Below are positions 45,993-54,429 of a DNA stretch of 64,000 bases, one piece after another. The stretch covers positions 2,056,501-2,120,500 of the forward strand of contig CP016269.1 of the NCBI GenBank assembly GCA_001880285.1. The letters run 5' to 3'. The stretch is from Flavobacteriaceae bacterium UJ101 (GTDB taxonomy: Bacteria; Bacteroidota; Bacteroidia; Flavobacteriales; UJ101). Numbering within the stretch: the first letter of the stretch is position 1; each line of letters opens with the position of its first letter. The notes under the pieces were generated by a model. The model saw only the letters and a program-made list of their open reading frames with translations, did no database searches and was not told the DNA's origin. Position numbers and translations under genes: made by a program.

Positions 45993-48056
45993 ATGAAAAA
46001 AATTTTATTATCTGTATCGGTTTTAGGTGCAGTAGTAGCAAGCGCTCAGTCTGGGATAAGTGTCGCAGCTGGTGGGAGTGTGCATGTTCAGCCTAATACA
46101 TTGGTATATTCACAAGGTGGATTAGATGTAGCAACAACAGGAACAGTAGTTTCTGACGGACATGTGCAATTGGAAACAAAGTATACAAACGCAAAGGCTG
46201 ATGGGTCTAACGTGCAGTTTATGTATACTGATACAACGTCAGGTAATGCAGCAGGAGAAAATACTGCTTACGGTCAGTTGATTATTAAGGATAATGCTTC
46301 ATCAGTAACAGGTAAGGTGTTTATGGAAACGCCAATCATTAAAAAACAATCTGGAGTTGGTGTGGAAATCTCTTTTCCATTTAAAGCAGGAGGAAGTCTT
46401 TTAGATGTTGTAAATAGTGCCAGTTCTGCATCATATAATGCAAGTACTGGAGTAACAACTTTAACTTCTTTAGGTAATAGCATTGCAGATGCAGGTTCTT
46501 ATAATACAAGACCTATTTATTACCAAAAAAATAATACACATGAAGTAGAACCAGAAGGAGCTACTTTAAGAAGCCCTGAAACATTGTATTCAATATTTAT
46601 GACGCAAGCAGGATATAGTACTGCTTTTACTAATATATCAACTTCTGGTAATGCGTCAGATCAAATTGATGTTGTTTTCAGTGGAATACCTTATACAGGA
46701 GCATTTGATGTTTCTCAAGTAGCTCAGGTTTTAGGTAGCGATGGTACAACTACTTTTGAAAGTGTTAGTGATTTAGCAACTTCAAAGGCACGTAAAAATA
46801 GTAGAGGACATTACTACTATACATATTTAGAAGATTTTGTTGATGCTGCGACAGCTTCAACATGGGGACATAATATCTATGGTTATGGTAATCCATATAC
46901 TTCAAATATTTCATTAACTCAATTATTTGCAGATTCTAATATTGATGCAGCAGATATAGCAGGTTTAGCTATACACGGAAGTGAAGCAGACGATGATTTT
47001 GAAGGAGGTGCTGGATCAACATCAGGTAAGTTTTATAGAGCTACTTGTAGTGGTTCTGATGGAGATGCAGTTGATTCAAACAAGTGTGCAGGTGATTTAG
47101 TAAGAGGAACTAATTTTATCTTAAGACCTTTCGGTTCAGTATGGGTAAAATATAGAACGGGTAAATCAGTACACACTTTAAAGTTTTCTGATAATATTAA
47201 AACATTTGGTTATACAGGGTTAATTCTTTCACAAGGTACTTTAGTTGGTAATGCATCTGGAGATAATACATCTGCAAGAGTTGCTAATAGTGAAAGTTCA
47301 TCGGCTAGAAGAGCTTCAGCTAGAACTGCTTCTGCAAGTAATGTGAATAGTTTAGAAGTGTTACGTTTAGGTATCAACCAAAATGATAAGCAGTTAGATA
47401 ATGTATTTATTGCTGCAAATCCTTGGGCAGAAAAAGAATTAGATGATAAATTAGATGCTCATAAAGAAGCAACAGAAATGTTGACTGTTGTAAATGAAGA
47501 TTTAACATCTGAAGATAAGAACTTACATATCAATGGTATTAGTATGGATGAGTATGTTGGGAAACCAATTAACTTAGCAGTTAATACAAATGCTGGTAGT
47601 CAATATTCTTTTAAAGGAGATGTACGTATTGCTTCTACAACTAATTTAGATAATACAAATTTCTTCTTTGAAGATAAACAAGCTAAGAAAATTGTAAGAG
47701 TAGGTTCAGATTTTGATTATTCATATATTGCTTCAAATAATGACGATAATAGATTTACTGTTTATTATAAAGAAACACCAGTAGATGTTGATGAAGAAGT
47801 TGTTGATGAAGTTACAGGTGGTGAAATGAATGTGGCTAAAGATGCTTCAGGAGAAACATATGTTGTATTTAAAGGTATGACTGGTAAAGCAAAAGTAATG
47901 GTTTATAATGTATTAGGTCAATTAGTTTATGCTGATGAAGATGTTTCAACTAATGCTAATTATTCATTAAGTAAACTACCTGAAAATTCTGGAGTATATA
48001 TTGTAAAAGTTATTGACGATAAGGGTAAAGTTATCTCTAAAAAAATAGTTAAATAA
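45993..48056 (+). CDS. secreted protein with T9SS type A sorting domain
   Basis: 687 residues. Signal peptide MKKILLSVSVLGAVVASAQ. The mature N-terminus (about 20-110) is beta-rich with GISVAAGGSVHVQPNTLVYS, then an Asn/Ser/Thr-rich body with a low-complexity Ser/Ala/Arg tract near 430-455 (SESSSARRASARTASASN). The C-terminus from about 605 is a type A sorting domain: GKAKVMVYNVLGQLVYADED and YSLSKLPENSGVYIVKVIDD, ending GKVISKKIVK. It should be exported by the PorT-containing T9SS and attached to the surface or released. No enzymatic motif is seen; its even codon use suggests high expression. Confidence 0.88.
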   Translation: MKKILLSVSVLGAVVASAQSGISVAAGGSVHVQPNTLVYSQGGLDVATTGTVVSDGHVQLETKYTNAKADGSNVQFMYTDTTSGNAAGENTAYGQLIIKDNASSVTGKVFMETPIIKKQSGVGVEISFPFKAGGSLLDVVNSASSASYNASTGVTTLTSLGNSIADAGSYNTRPIYYQKNNTHEVEPEGATLRSPETLYSIFMTQAGYSTAFTNISTSGNASDQIDVVFSGIPYTGAFDVSQVAQVLGSDGTTTFESVSDLATSKARKNSRGHYYYTYLEDFVDAATASTWGHNIYGYGNPYTSNISLTQLFADSNIDAADIAGLAIHGSEADDDFEGGAGSTSGKFYRATCSGSDGDAVDSNKCAGDLVRGTNFILRPFGSVWVKYRTGKSVHTLKFSDNIKTFGYTGLILSQGTLVGNASGDNTSARVANSESSSARRASARTASASNVNSLEVLRLGINQNDKQLDNVFIAANPWAEKELDDKLDAHKEATEMLTVVNEDLTSEDKNLHINGISMDEYVGKPINLAVNTNAGSQYSFKGDVRIASTTNLDNTNFFFEDKQAKKIVRVGSDFDYSYIASNNDDNRFTVYYKETPVDVDEEVVDEVTGGEMNVAKDASGETYVVFKGMTGKAKVMVYNVLGQLVYADEDVSTNANYSLSKLPENSGVYIVKVIDDKGKVISKKIVK

Positions 48057-48075
48057 TAGAAAAAATAATTTTAAA

Positions 48076-48282
48076 ATGAAAAATTTTTTAGTGCTTATAC
48101 TGGGGTTGATTGGCCAAATGGTTTTATTCGCTCAAACACCACCAGACCCAGGAGATAATGCCTTGGGAGGAAGTGGAGATCAAGAATTACCTGTAGATCA
48201 ATATACCATTTTATTAGTTGTTATTTTATTAGGAGTAGCAGTATGGTATTACAAAAAGAATGTAATGAAATTAGTTAAGTAA
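48076..48282 (+). CDS. 68-residue small exported membrane peptide
   Basis: Signal sequence (MKNFLVLILGLIGQMVLFAQ), a Pro/Gly/Asp-rich linker (PPDPGDNALGGSGDQELPVD) and one transmembrane helix (about 44-60, TILLVVILLGVAVWYY) with a basic end. Short peptides with this layout commonly follow T9SS cargo genes in Flavobacteriia, and this one is 19 bp downstream of the sorting-domain gene and before its terminator, so it is in the same transcript. Function unknown. Confidence 0.75.
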   Translation: MKNFLVLILGLIGQMVLFAQTPPDPGDNALGGSGDQELPVDQYTILLVVILLGVAVWYYKKNVMKLVK

Positions 48283-48305
48283 TTCATATATTTAACATAA
48301 ATTTT

Positions 48306-48334
48306 AAAAGCCCCGATTAATCGGGGCTTTTTTT
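48306..48334 (+). terminator. strong intrinsic terminator of the T9SS cargo operon
   Basis: AAAAGCCCCGAT / ATCGGGGCTTTT stem with a 2-3-nt loop and a T run. Its high GC makes it the most stable hairpin in the window. Confidence 0.95.
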
Positions 48335-48336
48335 GG

Positions 48337-48344
48337 TATATTTG
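48337..48344 (+). promoter_or_regulatory. TAnnTTTG promoter element of the thioredoxin-like gene
   Basis: TATATTTG, 28 bp before the ATG at 48373, immediately after the cargo operon terminator. Confidence 0.45.
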
Positions 48345-48372
48345 TTGTTATAATTATTTTAAAATAAAAAAA

Positions 48373-49668
48373 ATGAAGAAAATTTCTTTAGCGTTACTGG
48401 TTTGTTTTTCTACAATGCTTTTTGCTGGATTTAATATAAAAGGTATAATTTCTGATTATACAAGTAAAGATGTTACTATTCGTAAAGCAGAAGGTGTGTC
48501 ATATAAGAATATGGCGATTGTAACAACCAATAAAAAAGGAGAGTTTAGTTACAGAATGGGAGAAGATTTTAAAGGTTTAATGTTGATAAGTATTGATGAT
48601 ACCAAACAAACTATTCTTCTATTAGCAGATGGAAAAGATATTACGTTCCAAACGTCTATTAAATCGATTGGTTCTCCTGTTTTTCCTCCTAATACAATTA
48701 ACTCAGCCTTTCAATCGTATATAAAAGATGCTAATAAAGGAAATCTAAATCAAATTTTAGACTATATATTAGGTACTTACTCTGAAGATGATGCCTATTA
48801 TAAAGCTACAAAAGCAGAAAAAGAACGTATAGCAAATCAATCTTTTAATACACAATATTTAGAACAGTATCCATTAATTAATTTTTATGTTGATGGTCAA
48901 GAAAATATTTCAAAATATAATTCAGTTCGTGATGAGTTAGCTTCTAAAGCTGAACGCAAAAATATTATTGAAAAGGTACAAAACTCAGGAGAATACCTTG
49001 AAACAACTAATTTATTAGGGGATTATGTTACTAGTTATTTTATGCTTGGGAATAATATCTATAAAAGTAAAGCTGATTTAGATCAGAATATGAAGAAAGA
49101 TTTAGATGAATTATTAGCAGCAGCTGATATTGAAACAGAAAGAGGTCAATTAGTATTAACACGAGTATTAGATTTATTAAAGAGCTATGGTTTTAATGAT
49201 TTAGTAAATGATTATATTCAAGATGTTGAAGGTTTGACATGTGAAGTATCCTCTGTATTAACAAATAAAGTTAAAGCTTTTGGAGCAGTTAGAGTAGGAG
49301 CTACTCTCCCTGATGCTAAATTACCCGATGGGAAATCAATATATAAAGTAAAAGCAAAGAATAAAGTTATTTTGTTTTGGTCTCCGGAATGCCCACATTG
49401 TTTAAAGGATTTACCACAAATTGTATCAATGTATCCTAAATTAAAAGAAAAAGGAGGTGAAATTATCTCTTTTGGAGCAGACACAGATAAACATAAATAT
49501 GATCAACTAGTAAAAGATAAGAAGTGGATTAATTATTATGATAAAGGAAGTGTGTACCTTGAAAAGTATGGAATTACAGCTTTCCCTACATTTATTGTAT
49601 TAGATGAGAATAATGTTGTACAGGGTACATATTCTAAAATGGAAGATGTAATGAATAATATTAAATAA
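48373..49668 (+). CDS. exported TlpA/ResA-like thiol-disulfide oxidoreductase with DUF4369-like N-terminus
   Basis: 431 residues. Signal peptide MKKISLALLVCFSTMLFAG, then a beta-rich domain (about 20-110) with KGIISDYTSKDVTI and IRKAEGVSYKNMAIVTTNKKGEFSYRM, of the DUF4369/carboxypeptidase-regulatory-like kind that precedes thioredoxin domains in Bacteroidota. A helical middle follows. The thioredoxin fold is C-terminal with the redox motif CPHC (C340, C343) in ILFWSPECPHCLKDLPQI and the cis-Pro segment FPTFIVLDENN. CPHC resembles the motif of DsbA rather than the usual CGPC or CxPC of TlpA. A periplasmic redox role is likely. Confidence 0.87.
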   Translation: MKKISLALLVCFSTMLFAGFNIKGIISDYTSKDVTIRKAEGVSYKNMAIVTTNKKGEFSYRMGEDFKGLMLISIDDTKQTILLLADGKDITFQTSIKSIGSPVFPPNTINSAFQSYIKDANKGNLNQILDYILGTYSEDDAYYKATKAEKERIANQSFNTQYLEQYPLINFYVDGQENISKYNSVRDELASKAERKNIIEKVQNSGEYLETTNLLGDYVTSYFMLGNNIYKSKADLDQNMKKDLDELLAAADIETERGQLVLTRVLDLLKSYGFNDLVNDYIQDVEGLTCEVSSVLTNKVKAFGAVRVGATLPDAKLPDGKSIYKVKAKNKVILFWSPECPHCLKDLPQIVSMYPKLKEKGGEIISFGADTDKHKYDQLVKDKKWINYYDKGSVYLEKYGITAFPTFIVLDENNVVQGTYSKMEDVMNNIK

Positions 49669-49688
49669 AATAGTTGTTATTATAATGA

Positions 49689-49720
49689 TAAAAGCCTCAA
49701 TCTATAGATTGAGGCTTTTA
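49689..49720. terminator. perfect 32-bp palindromic terminator, bidirectional
   Basis: TAAAAGCCTCAATCTA and its exact reverse complement join without a spacer, between the convergent thioredoxin-like gene and terC. Confidence 0.9.
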
Positions 49721-49743
49721 TTTTATTAGTTAAATATAATGGT

Positions 49744-50610
49744 CTATTTTAATTTTTCATCTTCAATTTCGGAATAATTTAATTCGATAGGGTTTCTATT
49801 TTTACGCATTTTGATATTGATAAATTCAACAGCTAATGAAAAGAAGATCGCAAAATATAGATAACCTTTAGGAATAGCATGAATTTCCATTTCTCCAAAC
49901 GTTAAATGAGCTAAATGTGATCCTTCAGCTAATAACATAACACCAATTAAAATCAAAAATGATAACCCTAATATTTGAATAGTTGGATGTTCATTAACGA
50001 ACTTACTTACTGGGCCAGCAAAGGCCATCATAATAATAATAGAAATAACTACGGCTAATACCATAATGATTAAACCTCCTGTTTCACCAAATCCTAGAGG
50101 GGGTTGATCTAAAGAGACTAAACCAATTGCAGTTAAGATGGAGTCAAAAGAAAAAACTAAATTTAACATAGCAATTTGAAAAATAGCATTTGTTAAATTA
50201 CCTCCAGAAGCTTTGGCTGTTTCTTCTTCATCGCCTTCTAATTTATGGTGAATTTCACTTACAGCTTTATATAATAAGAATAATCCACCTATTAAAATAA
50301 TGATACTTTGCCCAGAGGGAGCTACTGAAAATCCCCATACATCTAGGTGGAATAGGCTTTCTTGTAAACTTAAAACCCATTTAATTCCAAATAAAAGAAT
50401 GATACGAAAAATCATAGCTAAACCAAGTCCAATGTTTCGAGCTTTAGGTTGGTCTTTAGGATCTAGTTTTCCAGATACAATAGATATAAAAACGATATTG
50501 TCAATTCCCAATACAATCTCAAGAAAAGTTAAAGTAAGAAGGGCAACCCATGCTTGTGGATTAGTGAAAACATCTAACCATCCAGCATCTAAAAAGGTTA
50601 AAAAACTCAT
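49744..50610 (-). CDS. TerC-family integral membrane protein
   Basis: 288 residues with seven to nine helices. LTFLEIVLGIDNIVFISIV (the metal-site GIDN motif) and FSFDSILTAIGLV (FSFDSI motif) are TerC signatures. Members export metals or are linked to Mn handling; tellurite resistance cannot be inferred. A TATCTTTG element lies upstream (50641-50648, minus). Confidence 0.93.
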   Translation of the reverse strand: MSFLTFLDAGWLDVFTNPQAWVALLTLTFLEIVLGIDNIVFISIVSGKLDPKDQPKARNIGLGLAMIFRIILLFGIKWVLSLQESLFHLDVWGFSVAPSGQSIIILIGGLFLLYKAVSEIHHKLEGDEEETAKASGGNLTNAIFQIAMLNLVFSFDSILTAIGLVSLDQPPLGFGETGGLIIMVLAVVISIIIMMAFAGPVSKFVNEHPTIQILGLSFLILIGVMLLAEGSHLAHLTFGEMEIHAIPKGYLYFAIFFSLAVEFINIKMRKNRNPIELNYSEIEDEKLK

Positions 50611-50640
50611 ATTTATTAATTTTTTTGTTGTTTAACATTG

Positions 50641-50648
50641 CAAAGATA
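50641..50648 (-). promoter_or_regulatory. TAnnTTTG promoter element of terC
   Basis: Minus strand reads TATCTTTG, 31 bp before the ATG. Confidence 0.5.
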
Positions 50649-50708
50649 CTTTTTTGAATAGACTATCCTAAAAATCAATTATTAAAATTAAGATTTAAAA
50701 GAAAGTTC

Positions 50709-50716
50709 TATATTTG
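50709..50716 (+). promoter_or_regulatory. TAnnTTTG promoter element of the EamA gene
   Basis: TATATTTG, 36 bp before the ATG at 50752. Confidence 0.45.
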
Positions 50717-50751
50717 GACTGAATACTAAACAAATATTAAAAATTAAGGGG

Positions 50752-51624
50752 ATGAGATGGGTTTATTTCATAGCACTAGTGTTGATATGGGGAAGTGGAT
50801 TTTTATTTATAAAAAAGGCTTTAATAGGTTATTCCCCAGTAGAAGTGAGTTGTTTACGAATATTATTACCAAGTGTATTTTTAAGTTTTATAGCAATAAA
50901 ATCATTTTATGAAATAAATAGAAAAGATATTAAATGGATTATTCTATCGGCTATTTTTGGAATAATGTCTACGATTTATGTTCTACCTTTTGTACAAACA
51001 AAAATCAATAGTTCAGTTGTGGGAGTTATGGTTTCTATGACACCTGTGATAACAGCCATTTTCGGAAAAATTCTTTTTAATTATAAAATAACAATAAGAC
51101 AAGGAATTGGAATTGTTATAGGATTACTTGCAATGTTGGAGATGATTATCTTACCCTATATTTTTAAAGGGAGTTTTATATTAACTAATAAGCTCAGTTT
51201 GTTACATGTAGGATTGTTAATTTTGGGGATTACAATGTTTTCTATAAACCTACTTATAATTAAAAATAAATTGACTCATGTAAAGCCAATTAATTTGGTG
51301 GCCATGACTTATGTTGCTGCAGGAATAATGTCAATACCCATTATATTTTCTCAAGAAGAAATAGTTTCTTTACATTTTTTGTCAAATGAAAGTTTTATAT
51401 ATGTTCTAGCATTAGCTCTATTAAGTTCAATTTTAGGAAAATGGTTATATACGAATATAATTAATCTGTTTTCACATGTGGAAGCTTCTTCGACTACATA
51501 TTTGATTCCTTTTGTAGCAGTTATTTTAGGGTGGCTAGATGGAGAAAACATATCCTTATTTCAACTGAGTTGTTTTATATGTATCCTTTTATCAGTATAT
51601 TTAATAAGCAAAAAACAAGCATAG
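50752..51624 (+). CDS. EamA-family (DMT superfamily) transporter
   Basis: 290 residues with ten predicted helices in two EamA halves. First half: YFIALVLIWGSGFLFIKKAL and PVEVSCLRILLPSVFLSF; SSVVGVMVSMTPVITAIFGKIL. Second half starts near 145. Substrate unknown; family members export amino acids or metabolites. Stands alone between terC and dnaX. Confidence 0.92.
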   Translation: MRWVYFIALVLIWGSGFLFIKKALIGYSPVEVSCLRILLPSVFLSFIAIKSFYEINRKDIKWIILSAIFGIMSTIYVLPFVQTKINSSVVGVMVSMTPVITAIFGKILFNYKITIRQGIGIVIGLLAMLEMIILPYIFKGSFILTNKLSLLHVGLLILGITMFSINLLIIKNKLTHVKPINLVAMTYVAAGIMSIPIIFSQEEIVSLHFLSNESFIYVLALALLSSILGKWLYTNIINLFSHVEASSTTYLIPFVAVILGWLDGENISLFQLSCFICILLSVYLISKKQA

Positions 51625-51676
51625 CTTTTATTAAAAAGTTGTAGGATGTAAAGCTTTTCTTTTGGAAATATAATCC

Positions 51677-51684
51677 TATATTTG
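51677..51684 (+). promoter_or_regulatory. TAnnTTTG promoter element of dnaX
   Basis: TATATTTG, 21 bp before the dnaX ATG. Confidence 0.5.
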
Positions 51685-51705
51685 TAGTTATATAAGTTTA
51701 TTTTC

Positions 51706-52797
51706 ATGGAGAACTTCATTGTATCAGCTAGAAAATACCGTCCGAAAGAATTTTCAGATGTAGTAGGTCAAAAATCTATTACAGATACGTTAGTACAATC
51801 TATTGAAAATAATCACTTAGCACAAGCATTATTATTTTGTGGACCTCGTGGAGTAGGAAAAACAACTTGTGCTCGAATTTTAGCTCGAAAAATTAATGAA
51901 GAAATTAATGCTACAGGAGATGAAGATTATGCATTTAATATTTTTGAATTAGATGCTGCTTCGAATAATTCAGTAGACGATATTCGAAATTTAATTGAGC
52001 AAGTTCGTTTTGCACCACAACAGGGTAAATACAAAGTATACATCATTGATGAGGTTCATATGCTTTCACAAGCAGCATTTAATGCATTTCTAAAGACATT
52101 AGAAGAGCCACCTTCTCATGCAATTTTTATTTTGGCGACGACAGAAAAACATAAAATTATCCCTACAATTTTATCACGTTGTCAAATTTATGATTTTAAA
52201 CGTATATCTGTTTTAGATATTAAAACTCATTTAAAAACTATATGTAAAGATCAAAATATCATTGCTGAAGATGATGCGTTACATTTGATTGCTCAAAAAG
52301 CAGATGGTGCCTTACGTGATGCGTTATCCATTTTTGATAGAGTTGTTTCCTTTTCAGGAGAAGGTAATCTAACAGTAGAAAATGTTTCTAAAAATCTGAA
52401 TATATTAGATTATGATTCTTATTTTAACATAATAGAATTAGCTCTAAATAATAAAATACAAGAAATATTATTAGCCTATAATACTATTGTAAATAAAGGA
52501 TTTGATGGACATTTGTTTATTGCAGGTTTGGCTTCTCATTGTAGAGATTTATTGGTAGCAAAAGATCCACAAACCATATCATTGTTAGAAGTAGGAGAAA
52601 ATACACAACAAAAATATTTAGAACAATCACAAAAAGCGTCATTACCATTTTTAATGAATGCTTTAGAAGTATGTTCCCAAGCTGATGTAGCATACCGAAC
52701 AAGTAAGAATCAGCGATTAACAGTCGAGATAGCTTTAATGCAACTAGCTTCCTTAACTACAGAAAATGAAGGCTTAAAAAAAAAAGGTTTAGAATAA
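51706..52797 (+). CDS. dnaX: DNA polymerase III subunit gamma (zero-frame product of dnaX)
   Basis: 363 residues: clamp-loader ATPase domains I-III. Walker A GPRGVGKTT (46-54), DEVHML (115-120), SRC motif in ILSRCQIYDF. The zinc-binding Cys cluster of the E. coli protein is absent, replaced by a short loop (about 60-75). The frame ends TAA at 52795-52797, only three codons after an A10 run (52776-52785). The tau-specific domain continues in the -1 frame (next entry). The stop therefore falls just after domain III (E. coli gamma is 431 residues), the natural end of a gamma product, so a programmed slip is an attractive alternative to a plain homopolymer sequencing error. See the finding. Confidence 0.93.
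   Translation: MENFIVSARKYRPKEFSDVVGQKSITDTLVQSIENNHLAQALLFCGPRGVGKTTCARILARKINEEINATGDEDYAFNIFELDAASNNSVDDIRNLIEQVRFAPQQGKYKVYIIDEVHMLSQAAFNAFLKTLEEPPSHAIFILATTEKHKIIPTILSRCQIYDFKRISVLDIKTHLKTICKDQNIIAEDDALHLIAQKADGALRDALSIFDRVVSFSGEGNLTVENVSKNLNILDYDSYFNIIELALNNKIQEILLAYNTIVNKGFDGHLFIAGLASHCRDLLVAKDPQTISLLEVGENTQQKYLEQSQKASLPFLMNALEVCSQADVAYRTSKNQRLTVEIALMQLASLTTENEGLKKKGLE
52776..52785 (+). other. A10 slippery run, candidate programmed frameshift or transcriptional slippage site in dnaX
   Basis: Ten A between GGCTT and GGTTTAGAATAA. Zero frame: TTA AAA AAA AAA GGT TTA GAA TAA. A -1 slip (or one extra A in the mRNA) gives AAA AGG TTT AGA ATA ATT GCA and stays open through the tau domain. 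Known dnaX sites in E. coli (A AAA AAG, ribosomal) and Thermus (A9, transcriptional) are of this kind. Confidence 0.6.
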
Positions 52798-53390
52798 TTG
52801 CACCACCACAAACTCCCATTGTTTCTAAGAAAAGTTCCAATATTCCAAAAGTTATTGAAAAGAAAGAAGAAGTAGTTGAAATAAAAACACAACAAATTTC
52901 ATCTTCAGTAACTGTTTCCCAAACTAGTATTCGTCGTAGATCTAGCTTGAGTATTAAATCTGCTATGGAAGCTAAAGAAAAAGTGGTTGAAACAACAATT
53001 GATACAACAAATCTTCCAAAAGATGAATTTAAACAATTACATGTGGATGCTTTTTGGAAAGAATATTTGAATGAGCTTAAAAAATCAGGAGATTTTGCTG
53101 TTTTTAATGCATTAAATCATGTAAAAGTTGAATTAAAGGAAAATTTTGAATTATTATTTCGAGTAACTTCTAATGCTACGCAAGAAGAATTTAATAAACA
53201 GCGTAATATAATTGGGCGTAAATTTAAAGAAGGATTAAATAATCATCATATTCAATTAAAAACTGAAATTGTTGAAATTGAGTCTGGGAAGATATTATAT
53301 AATCCTAAGGAAAAATATGAATATTTGGTGAAAAAGAATCCTAATTTAGAAATTTTACGTAAGAATTTAGATTTGGATATCTATGGTTAA
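52785..53390 (+). CDS. dnaX: tau-specific C-terminal part of DnaX (-1 frame)
   Basis: In the -1 frame relative to the dnaX ATG the reading frame is open from the A10 run to the TAA at 53388-53390, 201 codons. Joining it to the first 360 codons gives a product of about 561 residues, the usual size of Bacteroidota DnaX. The first 60 residues are a Pro/Lys/Ser/Val-rich linker (PPQTPIVSKKSSNIPKVIEK); the rest has the WKEYLNELKKSGDFAVFNALNH segment of the tau C-terminal domain that contacts the polymerase core. Treating the ATG at 52947 as a separate gene is not needed: there is no promoter and it is mid-linker. The stop overlaps the universal stress gene by 8 nt. Confidence 0.85.
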   Translation, partial: RFRIIAPPQTPIVSKKSSNIPKVIEKKEEVVEIKTQQISSSVTVSQTSIRRRSSLSIKSAMEAKEKVVETTIDTTNLPKDEFKQLHVDAFWKEYLNELKKSGDFAVFNALNHVKVELKENFELLFRVTSNATQEEFNKQRNIIGRKFKEGLNNHHIQLKTEIVEIESGKILYNPKEKYEYLVKKNPNLEILRKNLDLDIYG

Positions 53391-54225
53391 TCATTCTTTA
53401 AAAAAAATAGCAACTGCAGTGGCTTTTTCTCCACGTTTAAAAGCTAATTTAAATGAATCGGTTCGCCTTGCTCAAAAGTTAGATGCTACGCTAGTATTAA
53501 TACATGTAGGGAAAAAAACATCTAAAAAAGAAGAAACGATTCGTCAGTTTTTACAAGAATTGATGTTTGAAACCAATCTTGAAATTATATGGAAAGAAGG
53601 AAACCCTGTTGAAGTAATCGCTTCTACAACTAATGATTTGGGGGTTGATTTATTGATAGCTGGAGCTATGATTAACGAAACATTATATCGTTATTATGTT
53701 GGATCGATCGCACGAAAATTAACTCGAACAGTAAATTGCTCACTATTGCTATTAACCAATCCATCAGAAAAAGAGCGTTTTTTAGATAAAGTAGTTGTGA
53801 ATGGTATAGAAAACCCCAAAACAGCTTATACAATTAAAGTAGGAGTTGAATTTTCGAAAAAAATAGCATCTAAAAATTTACACATAGTTGAAGAAGTTAA
53901 TCCAAAATTAATAAAAGTAACAGCTAAGGATAGTAAAACCATTAAAAAAGCAGAAGTAATTCGTGATCGAATACGTAAAAGAGAGCAACAACGAGTGAAG
54001 GAATTATTAGCTGAAATCAATACAGGGACTCTTCGAATTGAAAGTAAAGTTATTTTTGGCAAATCGGGTTACTCTATAGCTCATTATACTCAAAGTATAA
54101 AAGCAGATCTTTTAATTATGAATTCTTCCGATAAAAGAATGTCTATTCTAGACCGAATTTTCAAACATGATATTGAATTTGTTCTTTCTGATTTACCTTC
54201 TGATTTACTTATTATAAAAAAATAA
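53383..54225 (+). CDS. universal stress protein, two-domain
   Basis: 280 residues made of two tandem UspA folds (about 1-135 and 138-280). First: KKIATAVAFSPRLKANLNESVRLAQKL, ending GSIARKLTRTVNCSLLLL. Second: ENPKTAYTIKVGVEFSKKI, ending RIFKHDIEFVLSDLPSDLLII. The nucleotide-binding GxxG motif is degenerate. Translationally coupled to dnaX. Function not predictable beyond the family. The gap after it (54226-54429) holds only a TAATTTTG element. Confidence 0.85.
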   Translation: MVNHSLKKIATAVAFSPRLKANLNESVRLAQKLDATLVLIHVGKKTSKKEETIRQFLQELMFETNLEIIWKEGNPVEVIASTTNDLGVDLLIAGAMINETLYRYYVGSIARKLTRTVNCSLLLLTNPSEKERFLDKVVVNGIENPKTAYTIKVGVEFSKKIASKNLHIVEEVNPKLIKVTAKDSKTIKKAEVIRDRIRKREQQRVKELLAEINTGTLRIESKVIFGKSGYSIAHYTQSIKADLLIMNSSDKRMSILDRIFKHDIEFVLSDLPSDLLIIKK

Positions 54226-54386
54226 ACAAGAATTATATTAGTAATATTATAATTATTACCGTTGGTCGAAATTAATAAGAGGATATAATTTATACTTACT
54301 ACATTGTGGTTCAATAACAGAAGATATATTTATTAAAAAAAGGGTATATTAGATAATTATTTTTTTTAGTATTAAATAATATTTGT

Positions 54387-54394
54387 TAATTTTG
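54387..54394 (+). promoter_or_regulatory. TAnnTTTG element upstream of the exported 240-aa protein
   Basis: TAATTTTG, 36 bp before the ATG at 54430. Confidence 0.35.
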
Positions 54395-54429
54395 TTAATG
54401 AAAAGTTAAATAGAAAATTAGATAGTTAC

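Noticed and set aside
52947-53390. Separate 147-codon gene after dnaX
   Set aside because: Its ATG lies inside the tau linker, the -1 frame is open right back to the A10 run, there is no promoter, and the sequence is the tau C-terminal domain.
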